Positions 42,475-51,910 of a stretch of 64,000 bases of DNA are shown here, piece by piece. The position numbers were made by a program, and so were the translations under genes. Every line of letters starts with the position of its first letter. Position 1 is the stretch's first letter. The stretch comes from Bacillus pseudomycoides DSM 12442. Its GTDB lineage: Bacteria; Bacillota; Bacilli; Bacillales; Bacillaceae_G. Below the pieces are notes generated by a model. That model searched no databases. It saw only the letters and a list, made by a program, of their open reading frames with translations, and was not told where the DNA came from. The stretch lies in assembly GCF_000161455.1 (NCBI RefSeq), contig NZ_CM000745.1, positions 646,944 to 710,943 on the forward strand. The letters are read 5' to 3'.

Positions 42475-42500
42475 AACGCCACTGGAGAACCAGTGGCGTT
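42475..42500. terminator. Bidirectional terminator
   Basis: GAACGCCACTGG / CCAGTGGCGTTC stem between the convergent TauE-like and YbjN-like genes. Confidence 0.75.
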
Positions 42501-42507
42501 CAAGTTA

Positions 42508-42948
42508 TTAAGCCCAAATAAGTTTCATTAATCTTTCATATTCATCATTTGCAGCTTTATATAATAGTCTAGTATGCTCAAATACAAGGGCAGGGTTAAA
42601 GTATGGTTCTGTAAATACAAGGGAAGTTGAAATATCAATGGAGTCGCTGTTACTAATTGTGAATTTTGCGAATCTATATGCTGTATTTAGTTCGTTGATT
42701 AAATGCAATATTTCGCTTTTCTTAGCTGAATCAGGAACTTGAGCGAGATTGAAGCAATATATATCGACAGTAGGATGTTCGTTATGAAAGGCAGCGATAA
42801 GACGAACTTTTGCACCACTCTCTGTTTCTAAGTTTACTGAAAAAAATACAGAGCCATCATTCTCATCTATGTTTTCTTCCATATGTATTTCATTGGATTG
42901 TAGATAATCTTTAAAGTCTGAAACGTTATGCTTTACTGCGGCTTTCAT
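42508..42948 (-). CDS. YbjN-domain protein
   Basis: 146-residue soluble alpha/beta protein with the layout of YbjN-type proteins (a chaperone-like, type III secretion chaperone-related fold): INELNTAYRFAKFTISNSDSIDISTSLVF. ATG 42948 follows ACAGGAGG. Function unknown in Bacillus. Confidence in the family is moderate; the ORF itself is solid. Confidence 0.75.
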   Translation of the reverse strand: MKAAVKHNVSDFKDYLQSNEIHMEENIDENDGSVFFSVNLETESGAKVRLIAAFHNEHPTVDIYCFNLAQVPDSAKKSEILHLINELNTAYRFAKFTISNSDSIDISTSLVFTEPYFNPALVFEHTRLLYKAANDEYERLMKLIWA

Positions 42949-43070
42949 ATGTTTGTGCCTCCTGTTAATTAGAATATAACTCTACCTTTTATTATAATTT
43001 AAAGATATTGAAATTGATAGTTAAAAAAATTAGAATTTTTGTTGTTTTCAAAATTATATTAGGGTGTATA

Positions 43071-43107
43071 AAAACCCAGCTCTATCTCTATAGAGCTGGG
43101 TTTTTTA
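43071..43107 (-). terminator. Terminator of the repeat-containing LCP gene
   Basis: AAAACCCAGCTCTAT / ATAGAGCTGGGTTTT perfect 15-bp stem, U-tailed on the minus strand. Confidence 0.92.
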
Positions 43108-44520
43108 TTAATTTTTATTCGATGTTGTCTCTGTGTCTTCATCGTTATTGTTATTTTTTTGGTTAGTAGAATTTTGACGATTATCGTTATCGTGATTTGT
43201 ATCTTTTGTTTTCTCATTCGATGATGTTTTGGTCTCTACGTTTTCATCGTTATTGTTACTTTTTTGGTTAGTAGAATTTTGACGATTATCGCTATCGTGA
43301 TTTGTATCTTTTGTTTTCTCATTCGATGATGTTTTGGTCTTTACGTTTTCATCGTCATTGTTACTTTTTTGGTTAGTAGAATTTTGACGATTATCGTTAT
43401 CTTGTTTCGTATCTTTTGTTTTCTCAGAGCTTGTTTTTTTCTTGTTCTCTTTATCATCAGAATCAACTTTCTTATACTCAGATAGTCCAAGATGAGTACG
43501 AAGTTGTTTTGTTAAATCGTCTAAATCTTTTTCTACTGGTACATAATAATACGTACCACCATCACTTGCACGACCGCATTCTTTATCACCAGCTGACATA
43601 TAACAATCTTTACCATTAATTTGTAATTTTTCAAGTGAAGAATCTGAACCGTATTTATAGAATGATAACATATCATCGAATGTTAAGTTTGTAACGAATT
43701 GTCCATTAATGTGATCAATAATATTTCCAACTTTTGTTACAGAATCAATGTTTGTTAGTTTTTTCAGAATGGCTTCGATAACAAGTTGTTGACGTTGACC
43801 ACGCATTGCATCACTATCAATATGGCGTGTTCTAGCAAGAGCAAGAGCTTCTTCACCGTTTAATTTTTGAACGCCTTTTTTCAAGTGGATTGCACCTGCA
43901 TTATCGTTACTATCTTGTTCAGTAAATTCAACAGGAACGTCTACTTCAATACCACCTAAATCATCCACAATTTTTATAAATGATTTAAAGTTGAATTTTA
44001 CAAAGTAATCAACAGGAACGTGGAGTAAATCTTCTACCGCATCAATACTAGCTTGCGGGCCACCAGCTTTTCCATTTTTAGCCGAACCAAATGCATGTGC
44101 ATGCGTAATTTTATCCATTTTCTTTTCTATTGGGATATAAGTATATGTGTCTCGTGGAATACTTAAAAGTTTTACAGTTTTACTATCTTTATTAAAAGTT
44201 GCAAGTAACATTGCATCTGTTCTTATAGCAGCACCGTATTCTTTGCCACGGACATCGCTTTCATCAACGCCCATGATTAATACAGATACATTGTTAGAAA
44301 TAGGTTTAACTGCTTTATCACGTAAATCTGATTTATCACCGCGTGCTAAATCGTGGGCGGCATTAAAAACAGCAGAGGATGCTTTATTTACTAAAAACCA
44401 AGTATAACCGCCTCCTACTATTAAAAATAATAAGAGAGCACTTAGAATGATTTTTGTTTTTTTCTTTCCTTTTTTCTTATTATTTCGTGTATTTTCTTGC
44501 AAAGATGGGTTTTGATCCAT
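43108..44520 (-). CDS. LCP-family cell-wall polymer ligase with repeat tail
   Basis: 470 residues: short cytoplasmic basic N-terminus, a membrane anchor (IILSALLLFLIVGGGYTWFLV), and an LCP domain about 75-340 with VLIMGVDESDVRGKEYG, RTDAMLLATFN, LLSIPRDTYTYIP and ALARTRHIDSDAMRGQRQQ. The extracellular tail (about 360-470) is a low-complexity Asn/Lys/Asp region of three 35-residue repeats. It transfers teichoic acid or polysaccharide to peptidoglycan. ATG 44520 after GAAGGAG. Confidence 0.93.
   Translation of the reverse strand: MDQNPSLQENTRNNKKKGKKKTKIILSALLLFLIVGGGYTWFLVNKASSAVFNAAHDLARGDKSDLRDKAVKPISNNVSVLIMGVDESDVRGKEYGAAIRTDAMLLATFNKDSKTVKLLSIPRDTYTYIPIEKKMDKITHAHAFGSAKNGKAGGPQASIDAVEDLLHVPVDYFVKFNFKSFIKIVDDLGGIEVDVPVEFTEQDSNDNAGAIHLKKGVQKLNGEEALALARTRHIDSDAMRGQRQQLVIEAILKKLTNIDSVTKVGNIIDHINGQFVTNLTFDDMLSFYKYGSDSSLEKLQINGKDCYMSAGDKECGRASDGGTYYYVPVEKDLDDLTKQLRTHLGLSEYKKVDSDDKENKKKTSSEKTKDTKQDNDNRQNSTNQKSNNDDENVKTKTSSNEKTKDTNHDSDNRQNSTNQKSNNNDENVETKTSSNEKTKDTNHDNDNRQNSTNQKNNNNDEDTETTSNKN
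43120..43435 (-). repeat. Three tandem 105-bp repeats in the LCP gene
   Basis: The coding strand encodes KTKDTxxDxDNRQNSTNQ plus KxNNxDExxxTKTSSNE three times with a period of 35 residues. The DNA copies are nearly identical over 105 bp, so length variation between strains by slippage or recombination is likely. Confidence 0.9.
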
Positions 44521-44970
44521 TTCATATACTCCTTCATTTGGATTGAAATACGATACTCATATCACCTAATTATAATGAATGTTAGCGAAAAAGAACATTA
44601 CAAATCATTTACATTTCGCTAAAATCCGATTTATTTCACGAAAAGTCAGATTTTTCCGCCTTTCGTAAAGTGAATTTTAGGAGAATAAGCAATAGAACAA
44701 TTATAATTTGTCGTATTAGAAATAGAAATACATATTATGAAAAAATAATAAAGAAGTAAGATTTGTTGAAATATGTTCAAGAGGAAGATTATATTACATT
44801 CTTCTATAGGCCTTATATAATGAAGTGAAAAAACTGTTTGTTAGGAGTAAAGGAGATAGACATAATAAATCATACATCATTTCGAGCAATTCTTATAAAT
44901 GAAAAGGAAAAAAATCAATTATAAAGTGATAGAAGACATGGGATTGCCATGTCTTCTACTCGATTAAATC
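44521..44970. other. 450-bp intergenic region without a gene
   Basis: AT-rich. It contains the promoter region of the LCP gene and a hairpin GAAGACATGG / CCATGTCTTC at 44932-44956 without a T-run. No supported ORF. Confidence 0.45.
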
Positions 44971-44971
44971 C

Positions 44972-45130
44972 ATTTTGATTTGTTGGCATATAAGTCGCTG
45001 CTATGAAAACAAAAGGAGACCTGTACTCGTTTTCTCTCTTTGTTTTCACTCGTCATGGGGCTAAAAAAGACCCTGACCGCTTCTATGCAAGGACGGACGC
45101 TCTTTCTCACCAAAAAAGAAAGATTTTATA
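44972..45130 (-). repeat. bcr1-like dispersed repeat, copy 4
   Basis: Reverse copy: TTTTGATTTGTTGGCATATAAG at the left, GACCGCTTCTATGCAAGGAC in the middle, AAGATTTTATA at the right. It lies just downstream of the Na/Pi transporter gene, whose 3' end is 20 bp away. Confidence 0.86.
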
Positions 45131-45149
45131 TCAGTTTTTTCAATTTGTA

Positions 45150-46805
45150 TTATAGTGTTTGTTTTAATGCAACTTTTCCTTGTTCCCCTAAAACTCCATC
45201 TGCAATATTTACAGCGTGATCACCGATACGCTCTAAATTACTTACCATATCAATAAAGATGATGCTTGCATCACCTGAGCAACTACGTTCATTCAGGCGT
45301 AGCACGTGGCGCTTACGTAATACACGTTCCATTTGGTCAATTTTACGTTCTTTCGTAATGACCGTTTGTGCAAGTTCAGTGTCGAAGTTTGTTAAAGCTC
45401 CAATTGCATCTTGTAATGTTGAAATTGTTAGTTCAAGCATTTCATTTAGTTCCGCCATTGCTTCATCTGATAGTGTGACACGGTTAGAAATTTGGGAGTC
45501 CACAAGTTCTACAACGTTTTCTACATGGTCGCCAACGCGTTCAATATCTCCGACAACAGACGCTAAGACAGAATGTTTTTCGGAATCCATTGGTGAAAGT
45601 GGTTTTTCAGAAAGTAGCACTAAATACTCCGTAATTTTTCTATCTAAGTTGTTAATAGCACCCTCTAGTTGAGTTGCCATATCAGCATGTTTCTTTTCTT
45701 TTGTATTTAAAAATTGAGTTGCTTCTTTTAGGCCATGTAATGAGAACTCTGCCATACGAATAATCTCTTTTTGTGCCTCTGTTAAGGCGATAGCAGGAGA
45801 TTGTTCAATAAAGATTGGATTTAAATGCTGCGGTTTAAAGTCAATAGCGGCATCTTCTCCGCGAATAATTTTTGTTACAATCCACGCTAACACTGCAATG
45901 AATGGAAACTGAATAATCGCATTCGTTACGTTGAATGTTCCATGCGCAACAGCAATTGTCATTTCTGGATTTAAGTGTAACGATGTTTGGAAATATTGAA
46001 TTAAGTTTGTAAATGGTACTAATAAAATTGTAAAGATGATGGTACCAACTATGTTAAAGATAACGTGTACTAATGCTGCGCGCCTTGCTGCAATAGAAGT
46101 ACCAATCGCTGCTAATACAGCGGTAATTGTTGTTCCGATATTATCACCAAACAGTACAGGTAGAGCAGCTTTTAAATCGATTGCACCTTGGCCGAATAAT
46201 TCTTGTAAGATTCCAATTGTTGCACTTGAGCTTTGTACAATTAATGTAAAAATTGTACCTACGATAACTCCTAGGACTGGGCTGTTACTCATACTAACAG
46301 TTAATTCTTGGAATGATTCTAAAGAGCGTAGTGGCTTCATACCTGTGCTCATTAATTCTAAACCGAAGAATAACATACCAAATCCGAATACGACTTGTCC
46401 AAGAGATTGTACTTTTTTATTTTTAAAGAAGAATAGTAAGATTGCTCCAACTGCCATAATTGGAAGAGCATATTCTCCGATTTTAATTCCGATAATAAAT
46501 GCTGTAACGGTCGTACCAATGTTAGCACCCATAATAACACCAATTGCTTGTCTTAGTGTCATAAATCCAGCACTTACAAGTCCAACTGTTAAAGCGGTTG
46601 TTCCTGAGCTAGATTGAATCAGTACGGTAACTAACATACCTGCTAGTACGCCCATAAGTGGGTTAGTTGTAAAACGATCGAGAATGTCACGTAGGCGATC
46701 ACCAGCTGCTTGTTGCAGACCGTCCCCCATGTACTTAATCCCAAATAAGAAAATACCTAATCCACCAATAAACTGGAAGATCATGTCTTGAACATTAAAT
46801 TCCAC
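45150..46805 (-). CDS. Na+/phosphate symporter (NptA/YjbB type, PhoU tail)
   Basis: 551 residues. The first ~310 hold the duplicated Na/Pi-cotransporter repeats (VLIQSSSGTTALTVGL and LIVQSSSATIGIL, the QSSS signature) in about eight membrane segments. The last ~200 are a PhoU-like helical domain (ERVGDHVENVVEL, ERIGDHAVNIADGV). The likely start is GTG 46805, 8 bases after AAGGAG; the upstream GTG 46814 lies in the ribosome site. Imports phosphate with sodium. Confidence 0.92.
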   Translation of the reverse strand: MEFNVQDMIFQFIGGLGIFLFGIKYMGDGLQQAAGDRLRDILDRFTTNPLMGVLAGMLVTVLIQSSSGTTALTVGLVSAGFMTLRQAIGVIMGANIGTTVTAFIIGIKIGEYALPIMAVGAILLFFFKNKKVQSLGQVVFGFGMLFFGLELMSTGMKPLRSLESFQELTVSMSNSPVLGVIVGTIFTLIVQSSSATIGILQELFGQGAIDLKAALPVLFGDNIGTTITAVLAAIGTSIAARRAALVHVIFNIVGTIIFTILLVPFTNLIQYFQTSLHLNPEMTIAVAHGTFNVTNAIIQFPFIAVLAWIVTKIIRGEDAAIDFKPQHLNPIFIEQSPAIALTEAQKEIIRMAEFSLHGLKEATQFLNTKEKKHADMATQLEGAINNLDRKITEYLVLLSEKPLSPMDSEKHSVLASVVGDIERVGDHVENVVELVDSQISNRVTLSDEAMAELNEMLELTISTLQDAIGALTNFDTELAQTVITKERKIDQMERVLRKRHVLRLNERSCSGDASIIFIDMVSNLERIGDHAVNIADGVLGEQGKVALKQTL

Positions 46806-46885
46806 GCATTTCACTCCTTAAAATTTCATGTACGGTGTAATTATTAACTAAAATTTGAGGTGGTGTAAATGATATCAATGTAAAC

Positions 46886-46902
46886 TTTACATTAAATTTA
46901 CA
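46886..46902. promoter_or_regulatory. Possible PhoP half-box pair
   Basis: TTTACA at 46886 and 46897, an 11-bp period as in Pho boxes, upstream of a phosphate transporter. Only two of the usual four repeats are seen, and they are on the non-coding strand, so this is weak. Confidence 0.25.
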
Positions 46903-47148
46903 AAGGGATAAAAAGTTTACATTTATTTAAAGAAACCCCTGGATTTAATTGGTTTTAATGCGTTATATAGGGTTGTATTGTAAAGAAATAACATTTGATT
47001 TGGAAGTCCTTTGTATACTTTTTGTTTAACGTAAAAAAATATGCGAAGTAAATAGTGTCTTAGAACTATATAATATGAGAGGATAATATATATCCAAATA
47101 AAGAGGATATAATCAAATTCAGAATTAAGTATAGGCGTGGAGAAAATA

Positions 47149-47400
47149 ATGAAATATGCATCTACTGTGTTAATAATAATATTCATTTTATGCGGAGCTA
47201 TTGTTACGTTTGATAATAATGGTGTTGGGACTTTTACATTTACAAATATAAGAAGTAATGTATTGCAAAAGGCAAACATTCAATTAGCTGGAAATAAAGT
47301 GTTGTTAACAACTAAAATAGTTGCTTCTGGAGAGTATGAATCTGAGACTTATTTTGGAGACAATGTAACAACAAATTTAAAGTATCATCGAGATAGATAA
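47149..47400 (+). CDS. Small exported/membrane-anchored protein, unknown
   Basis: 83 residues: an N-terminal hydrophobic segment (YASTVLIIIFILCGAIVTF) then a short polar domain with GVGTFTFTNIRSNVLQK. ATG 47149 follows GTGGAG by 7 bases; GTG 47137 is the alternative. A shared terminator follows 10 bp later. A conflicting minus-strand ORF in the same DNA has no ribosome site. Confidence 0.6.
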   Translation: MKYASTVLIIIFILCGAIVTFDNNGVGTFTFTNIRSNVLQKANIQLAGNKVLLTTKIVASGEYESETYFGDNVTTNLKYHRDR

Positions 47401-47407
47401 GGGTTAG

Positions 47408-47440
47408 AAAAAAGCTGCTGGGTTATCCAGCAGCTTTTTC
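47408..47440. terminator. Bidirectional terminator
   Basis: AAAAAGCTGCTGG / CCAGCAGCTTTTT stem between the convergent small gene and MFS gene; it overlaps the MFS 3' end. Confidence 0.88.
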
Positions 47441-48628
47441 ATTCTTTTTATCCATCTGTTTTTGTTTTCGTACATTTGTAATGTAAATAAAGAGAAACGC
47501 GATAAGTAATACAGAAGAATAACGATATACAGTTGCATAGTCTGTAAAGTGTGCGATGAATCCGAAAATAATGGCTCCTGCCCCAATGCCGAGGTCAAAT
47601 GCCGAGAAGAATGTTGCGGTAGCAACGCCGCGGCGATGCGGAGCTACACGGTCAATCATCCATGCTTGTAAGGCCGGCTGAATAGCGCCGAATCCACTTC
47701 CGTAACAGCTTGCTGCAATGATTAAACTTGGTATTGTTGTTGTATACGATAACAGAATAATTCCTGTAAATGTTAAGATAACACCGGGAATAATAACAAA
47801 TGCATGGCCTTTTACATCGTATAGTCTTCCTGAGAAGGGACGTGTTACAGCGATGGCAAGGGCGTTAAATAAGAAGAAAAGGCTAATATCAGCGATACCG
47901 ACTTGCGTAGCAAATAACGTGATAAAGCTTCCAATTCCTCCGTACATTAATGTAATACACAATATTAATAATGAAGGAAGTAAAGCTTTTCTTTCGATAA
48001 ATCCATCTAAAAACGTTTCGTGTGTTTGTTGAATTGGTTTCTCAGTAGTTTGAATTTTGAGTAGCTTTGTTAATATTAATGAAACGACTGTGCAAGATAG
48101 TGCACATAAAAAAAGAATCGTAAAGTTATAAGTTTGCATAAGCCAGAGTCCGATAAGAGGACCAAGTGCCATAGCGATCGTTCCAGAGAGACCGAAATAT
48201 CCCATACCTTCACCACGGCGGGCTGCAGGAATTAAATAGGAGACTACAGTTCCATATGTTGTGGTTGTAATACCAAAACCAGCTCCGTGTAAAATGCGAA
48301 CAGCAAGAAGGAGGAAGATAGTAGAGGCAAATAGGTAGCTGCCCATCGCTAGTAGGCAAATTGCAGTACCAGTCATTAAAATTAGCTTTTTACTAAATTT
48401 TTGTAGTGCATTTCCAGTGAGCGGCCGAATAATTAAAGCTGCCACAGTAAACATTCCAACAACAAATCCGATGTTTGAACTCGTGCCACCAATTTCTTTC
48501 ACGTAAACAGGTAATGTTGGAATTAACATTTGAAAGCCTAAAAACATACATAAGTTTGCTAAAATGAGCGCAATAAATTCTTTTGTCCATAATGGTTCTC
48601 GTTTTACGAGTGCTGCTTCTCCCATATA
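47423..48628 (-). CDS. MFS transporter (multidrug-type)
   Basis: 401 residues with 12 membrane segments; IRPLTGNALQKFSKKLILMTG is the motif-A loop and GPLIGLWLMQ motif-C-like. ATG 48628 follows AGGGGATG; the frame extends upstream without a ribosome site. The last ~15 residues (KQKQMDKKNEKAAG) overlap the terminator stem. No regulator is adjacent. Substrate unknown. Confidence 0.9.
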   Translation of the reverse strand, partial: YMGEAALVKREPLWTKEFIALILANLCMFLGFQMLIPTLPVYVKEIGGTSSNIGFVVGMFTVAALIIRPLTGNALQKFSKKLILMTGTAICLLAMGSYLFASTIFLLLAVRILHGAGFGITTTTYGTVVSYLIPAARRGEGMGYFGLSGTIAMALGPLIGLWLMQTYNFTILFLCALSCTVVSLILTKLLKIQTTEKPIQQTHETFLDGFIERKALLPSLLILCITLMYGGIGSFITLFATQVGIADISLFFLFNALAIAVTRPFSGRLYDVKGHAFVIIPGVILTFTGIILLSYTTTIPSLIIAASCYGSGFGAIQPALQAWMIDRVAPHRRGVATATFFSAFDLGIGAGAIIFGFIAHFTDYATVYRYSSVLLIAFLFIYITNVRKQKQMDKKNEKAAG

Positions 48629-48945
48629 TTCATCCCCTAAATATTTTTCTCTGTTCTTTCGAGTATATGTAGAGGTCAATGTAACAGTCAAGAAAGGTGA
48701 ACTAAAATGATGTAACAATTTTTTGGGAGAAAAAATTTACAAATTCGTGTAAATGATACACAAATGCTCTTAAAAAAGGTAAAGTATAGATGTATAGTCT
48801 GCTAGTTGTTAAGATTGATAGAGATGTTTTTTCTGAAAAGAAAGCAGATTCAAACGGATAGTAAAGTAGAAGGGGATTTCTACTACTTTATTATATATGT
48901 TTGAAAGGGTTTACAAAATGATGATGAAGAAAGAGGCGTATATGC

Positions 48946-50034
48946 ATGAGACGACTAGGTATTTCTATTTATCCAGAACATTCTACAGTAGAGAAAGATA
49001 AGGAATATTTAACATTAGCACATCAATATGGTTTTACACGTGTATTCACATGTTTATTATCAGTGGATGGAGAAAAAGAGAACATTGTTAAAGAATTTAA
49101 GGAAACGATTTCGCATGCGAATGAATTAGGTTTCCAAGTACTCGTTGATATTAGTCCAGCTGTTTTTGAACAACTTGGTATTTCTTATAACGACCTTTCA
49201 TTCTTCCATGAATTAGGTGCATATGGTATTCGTCTAGATGTTGGTTTTTCAGGATTAGAAGAATCCATTATGACATATAACCCATATGGATTAAAAATTG
49301 AGATTAATATGAGTAACGGTACGAAATATGTTGATAATATTATGAGTCATCGCCCGAACTGTGAAAATTTAATTGGTTGTCATAATTTTTACCCACATCG
49401 TTATTCTGGTATTTCTTATGATCATTTTATGAAATGCTCAAAACAATTTAAAGATTACGGCATGAGAACTGCTGCCTTTATTACATCATTTGATGCGACA
49501 TATGGTCCATGGCCGGTAACTGAAGGATTATGTACAATCGAACAACATCGTGAATTGCCAATGACAACGCAGGCGAAACATTTATTTGCAACAGAATTGA
49601 TTGATGATGTAATCATTGCGAATGCATATGCATCAGAAGAAGAATTAAAGGCGCTCGGAGAAGTAAATAAAGAAAAGCAAACGTTTGATGTAGAAATTTA
49701 TGAAACAACAACTGATTTAGAAAGAAAAATTGTATTAGAAGAACCACATTTCTACCGCGGGGATGTATCTGAATATATGATTCGTTCAACACAAAGCCGT
49801 GTGAAATATAAAAAAGAAGAGTTTAAACCTCATAATACAAGACCAATTAGACGCGGAGACCTTCTTATTGATAACGAACAATATGGTCAATATAAAGGAG
49901 AATTGCAGATTGCCTTAAAAGATATGGTGAACACAGGAAAAACAAACGTAGTTGGCCGTGTTGTGGACAAAGAAATCTTCTTATTAGATTATTTACAAGC
50001 TTGGGATAAGTTTAGATTTGTGTTAACAAAATAA
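48946..50034 (+). CDS. DUF871 protein, MupG-like 6-phospho-N-acetylmuramidase
   Basis: 362 residues, full-length DUF871: an N-terminal TIM barrel of about 235 residues (RLGISIYPEHST, DISPAVFEQLG, GIRLDVGF, IGCHNFYPHRYSGIS) and a C-terminal cyclophilin-like domain. MupG of Staphylococcus belongs here and cleaves MurNAc-6P-GlcNAc taken up by a PTS during cell-wall recycling. ATG 48946 after AAGAGG. The usual PTS and MurQ partners are not adjacent, so substrate is inferred from family only. Confidence 0.85.
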   Translation: MRRLGISIYPEHSTVEKDKEYLTLAHQYGFTRVFTCLLSVDGEKENIVKEFKETISHANELGFQVLVDISPAVFEQLGISYNDLSFFHELGAYGIRLDVGFSGLEESIMTYNPYGLKIEINMSNGTKYVDNIMSHRPNCENLIGCHNFYPHRYSGISYDHFMKCSKQFKDYGMRTAAFITSFDATYGPWPVTEGLCTIEQHRELPMTTQAKHLFATELIDDVIIANAYASEEELKALGEVNKEKQTFDVEIYETTTDLERKIVLEEPHFYRGDVSEYMIRSTQSRVKYKKEEFKPHNTRPIRRGDLLIDNEQYGQYKGELQIALKDMVNTGKTNVVGRVVDKEIFLLDYLQAWDKFRFVLTK

Positions 50035-50155
50035 TATGTTTATGTAAGAATCCATCATGAATATGGTGGCTTCTTTGATGTGAAAAAAATAGAGGAATTA
50101 AAATGGATAAATGATACAATATAGGGGAGTTTTAGTTAGAGATGGAGGGCGAAAA

Positions 50156-50692
50156 ATGCAGGTAGAATATACGTTAACAGAACAAGATTTTATTGCATTT
50201 AATCTACATTATGCAAGGCATTCTAAAATGGTAAAGCGCTCTTTAGTTCTTCAGCATTATATTGTAGCTATTATTCTGTTTGCTGTTCCACTTAGTGTTT
50301 TTTTATTTGGACCACCAGATTATAAATCGATGGATTTACCTTTTATTTTTTTACTAGCAGGGGTTATATGGATCGTGTTTTATCCTAAGTGTTTCTATAA
50401 ACTTATTGAGAGAAATATTAAGAAAATGCTTCGGGAAGGAAGCTATGACAATTTAATAGGTAAGCACAATGTACAAATAACGGATGAGGGGATTATTGAA
50501 ACAAATAATGGTGGAGAGACAAAGCTAAATTGGAAAGGAATCGAGAAGGTAGAAGAAAATGAGGCATACATTTTTATTTATGTTAGCTCGATGAGTGCAA
50601 ATATTGTTCCTAAACATGCCTTTGCTCACGAGAATAGTAAGAGTAAGTTTATGAGAAGATTGAGAGCTGGTATGGAATCTTCAATAATATAA
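50156..50692 (+). CDS. YcxB-like membrane protein
   Basis: 178 residues: two membrane segments (about 40-60 and 65-85), then a cytoplasmic YcxB-like domain with ITDEGIIETNNGGETKLNWKGIEKVEENEAYIFIYVS and VPKHAF. ATG 50156 follows GATGGAGGG; the upstream open frame lacks a site. Function unknown. Monocistronic with terminator at 50691. Confidence 0.85.
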   Translation: MQVEYTLTEQDFIAFNLHYARHSKMVKRSLVLQHYIVAIILFAVPLSVFLFGPPDYKSMDLPFIFLLAGVIWIVFYPKCFYKLIERNIKKMLREGSYDNLIGKHNVQITDEGIIETNNGGETKLNWKGIEKVEENEAYIFIYVSSMSANIVPKHAFAHENSKSKFMRRLRAGMESSII

Positions 50693-50724
50693 AAAAGGTT
50701 GCCTTATGATGGGCAACCTTTTTC
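50691..50724. terminator. Bidirectional terminator
   Basis: AAAAAGGTTGCC / GGCAACCTTTTT stem between convergent YcxB-like and YknZ-like genes. Confidence 0.88.
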
Positions 50725-50726
50725 TA

Positions 50727-51908
50727 TTATTCATATCGTAAACATTCAATCGGATCAAGTTTCGCAGCTTTATTAGCTGGCAGTAACCCGAATAGAATAC
50801 CGATTAACATAGATAATGCTACTGAAATTAAACCTAATTTTACGGAAACAACAAGTGGCCATCCAGCGAATATTGCAACGATCCAAGCGAAGAAAATACC
50901 GAGCACAAATCCAATGAATCCGCCCAATGCTGTTAAGATACAAGATTCAATGAGAAACTGCATCAATACTTTCCCGCGCGTTGCACCAAGTGCTTTACGG
51001 ATACCAATTTCACGCGTACGTTCTGTTACTGATACAAGCATGATATTCATAACACCAATACCACCAACTAAAAGTGAAATTGCTGCAATACCACCGAATA
51101 CACTTTTTAATATGCCTGTGAAGCTATCAATCTCTTTTAAAGCGTCTTGTGGATTTGGTACTTTGAATTTCCCAGTATGCTCTGGTTTTTTCGCATCATT
51201 TAATGATTTTACAACTGCATCTTGCACAGCTTGCTTATCTTGACCTGGAGCAATTTTTACTGTTAAGCCGTCATAATTATTTTTCCCAAATAGAACAGGC
51301 CAGTTTTCAGCAGAGATAGCACCTTCTTTAAACTCCATGCCACCCATCATTGCTTTGATAGAATATACACCCACTACTTTATAAGGAGTACCTTTTATAT
51401 CAACATATAAACCTTCCTCCCAAGAAGGGAACAATTTATCAAATGCATCTTTGTGTAATACGATTGTATGTTCAGGTTTATCTAAATCAGTGGCAGTGAA
51501 CAACCTGCCGTGCTCAAGTTTGAAGCGAGATGTATCTTCAAAGTAATCGCCTTTTACACCAGTTATATCAATATCTAATTCTTTTTTTCCGGCATATACT
51601 TTCTCTTTTCCTCTAACATCAGGATATATATCTTGAACACCAGAAATTTTTGAGACATTGTCATACATGCTTGCAGATATTTTTCCATCCATATCAGAAT
51701 AATCTTCTGTTGTATAGTTTACTGAAAATTGATCTTTCTTTTCTTTACCAATTTGTTCACGGAACTTGGCATTTGTTCCATCCCCAATAGAGATGATTGT
51801 AATAATGGCGCTAACCCCAATAATAATCCCCAACATCGTTAAAATAGAACGCATTTTATGAGCGAAGATAGAGGAAAGGGCCATGCGTATATTTTCGTTT
51901 GTGTTCAA
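50727..51908 (-). CDS. yknZ: MacB-type ABC permease (YknZ-like)
   Basis: 393 residues: an N-terminal membrane segment (RSILTMLGIIIGVSAIITI), a large extracellular MacB periplasmic-core domain, and three C-terminal membrane segments, with the conserved VTERTREIGIRKALGATRG loop. TTG 51908 is 6 bases after GGAGAGG; the frame opens at 51923. With YknX and YknY homologues it forms a tripartite-like efflux complex; B. subtilis YknWXYZ protects against SdpC toxin. No yknW homologue is seen here. Confidence 0.88.
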   Translation of the reverse strand: MNTNENIRMALSSIFAHKMRSILTMLGIIIGVSAIITIISIGDGTNAKFREQIGKEKKDQFSVNYTTEDYSDMDGKISASMYDNVSKISGVQDIYPDVRGKEKVYAGKKELDIDITGVKGDYFEDTSRFKLEHGRLFTATDLDKPEHTIVLHKDAFDKLFPSWEEGLYVDIKGTPYKVVGVYSIKAMMGGMEFKEGAISAENWPVLFGKNNYDGLTVKIAPGQDKQAVQDAVVKSLNDAKKPEHTGKFKVPNPQDALKEIDSFTGILKSVFGGIAAISLLVGGIGVMNIMLVSVTERTREIGIRKALGATRGKVLMQFLIESCILTALGGFIGFVLGIFFAWIVAIFAGWPLVVSVKLGLISVALSMLIGILFGLLPANKAAKLDPIECLRYE

Positions 51909-51910
51909 AA

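Noticed and set aside
43120..43435. CRISPR array
   Set aside because: The 105-bp repeats are in frame, without spacers, and encode a low-complexity protein tail.
46036..46617. 193-residue plus ORF inside the Na/Pi symporter gene
   Set aside because: Antisense shadow of a conserved transporter; codon pattern mirrors the real gene.
46923..47279. 118-residue minus-strand ORF before the Na/Pi gene
   Set aside because: No ribosome site, hydrophobic by AT bias, and it conflicts with the better supported plus-strand gene at 47149.
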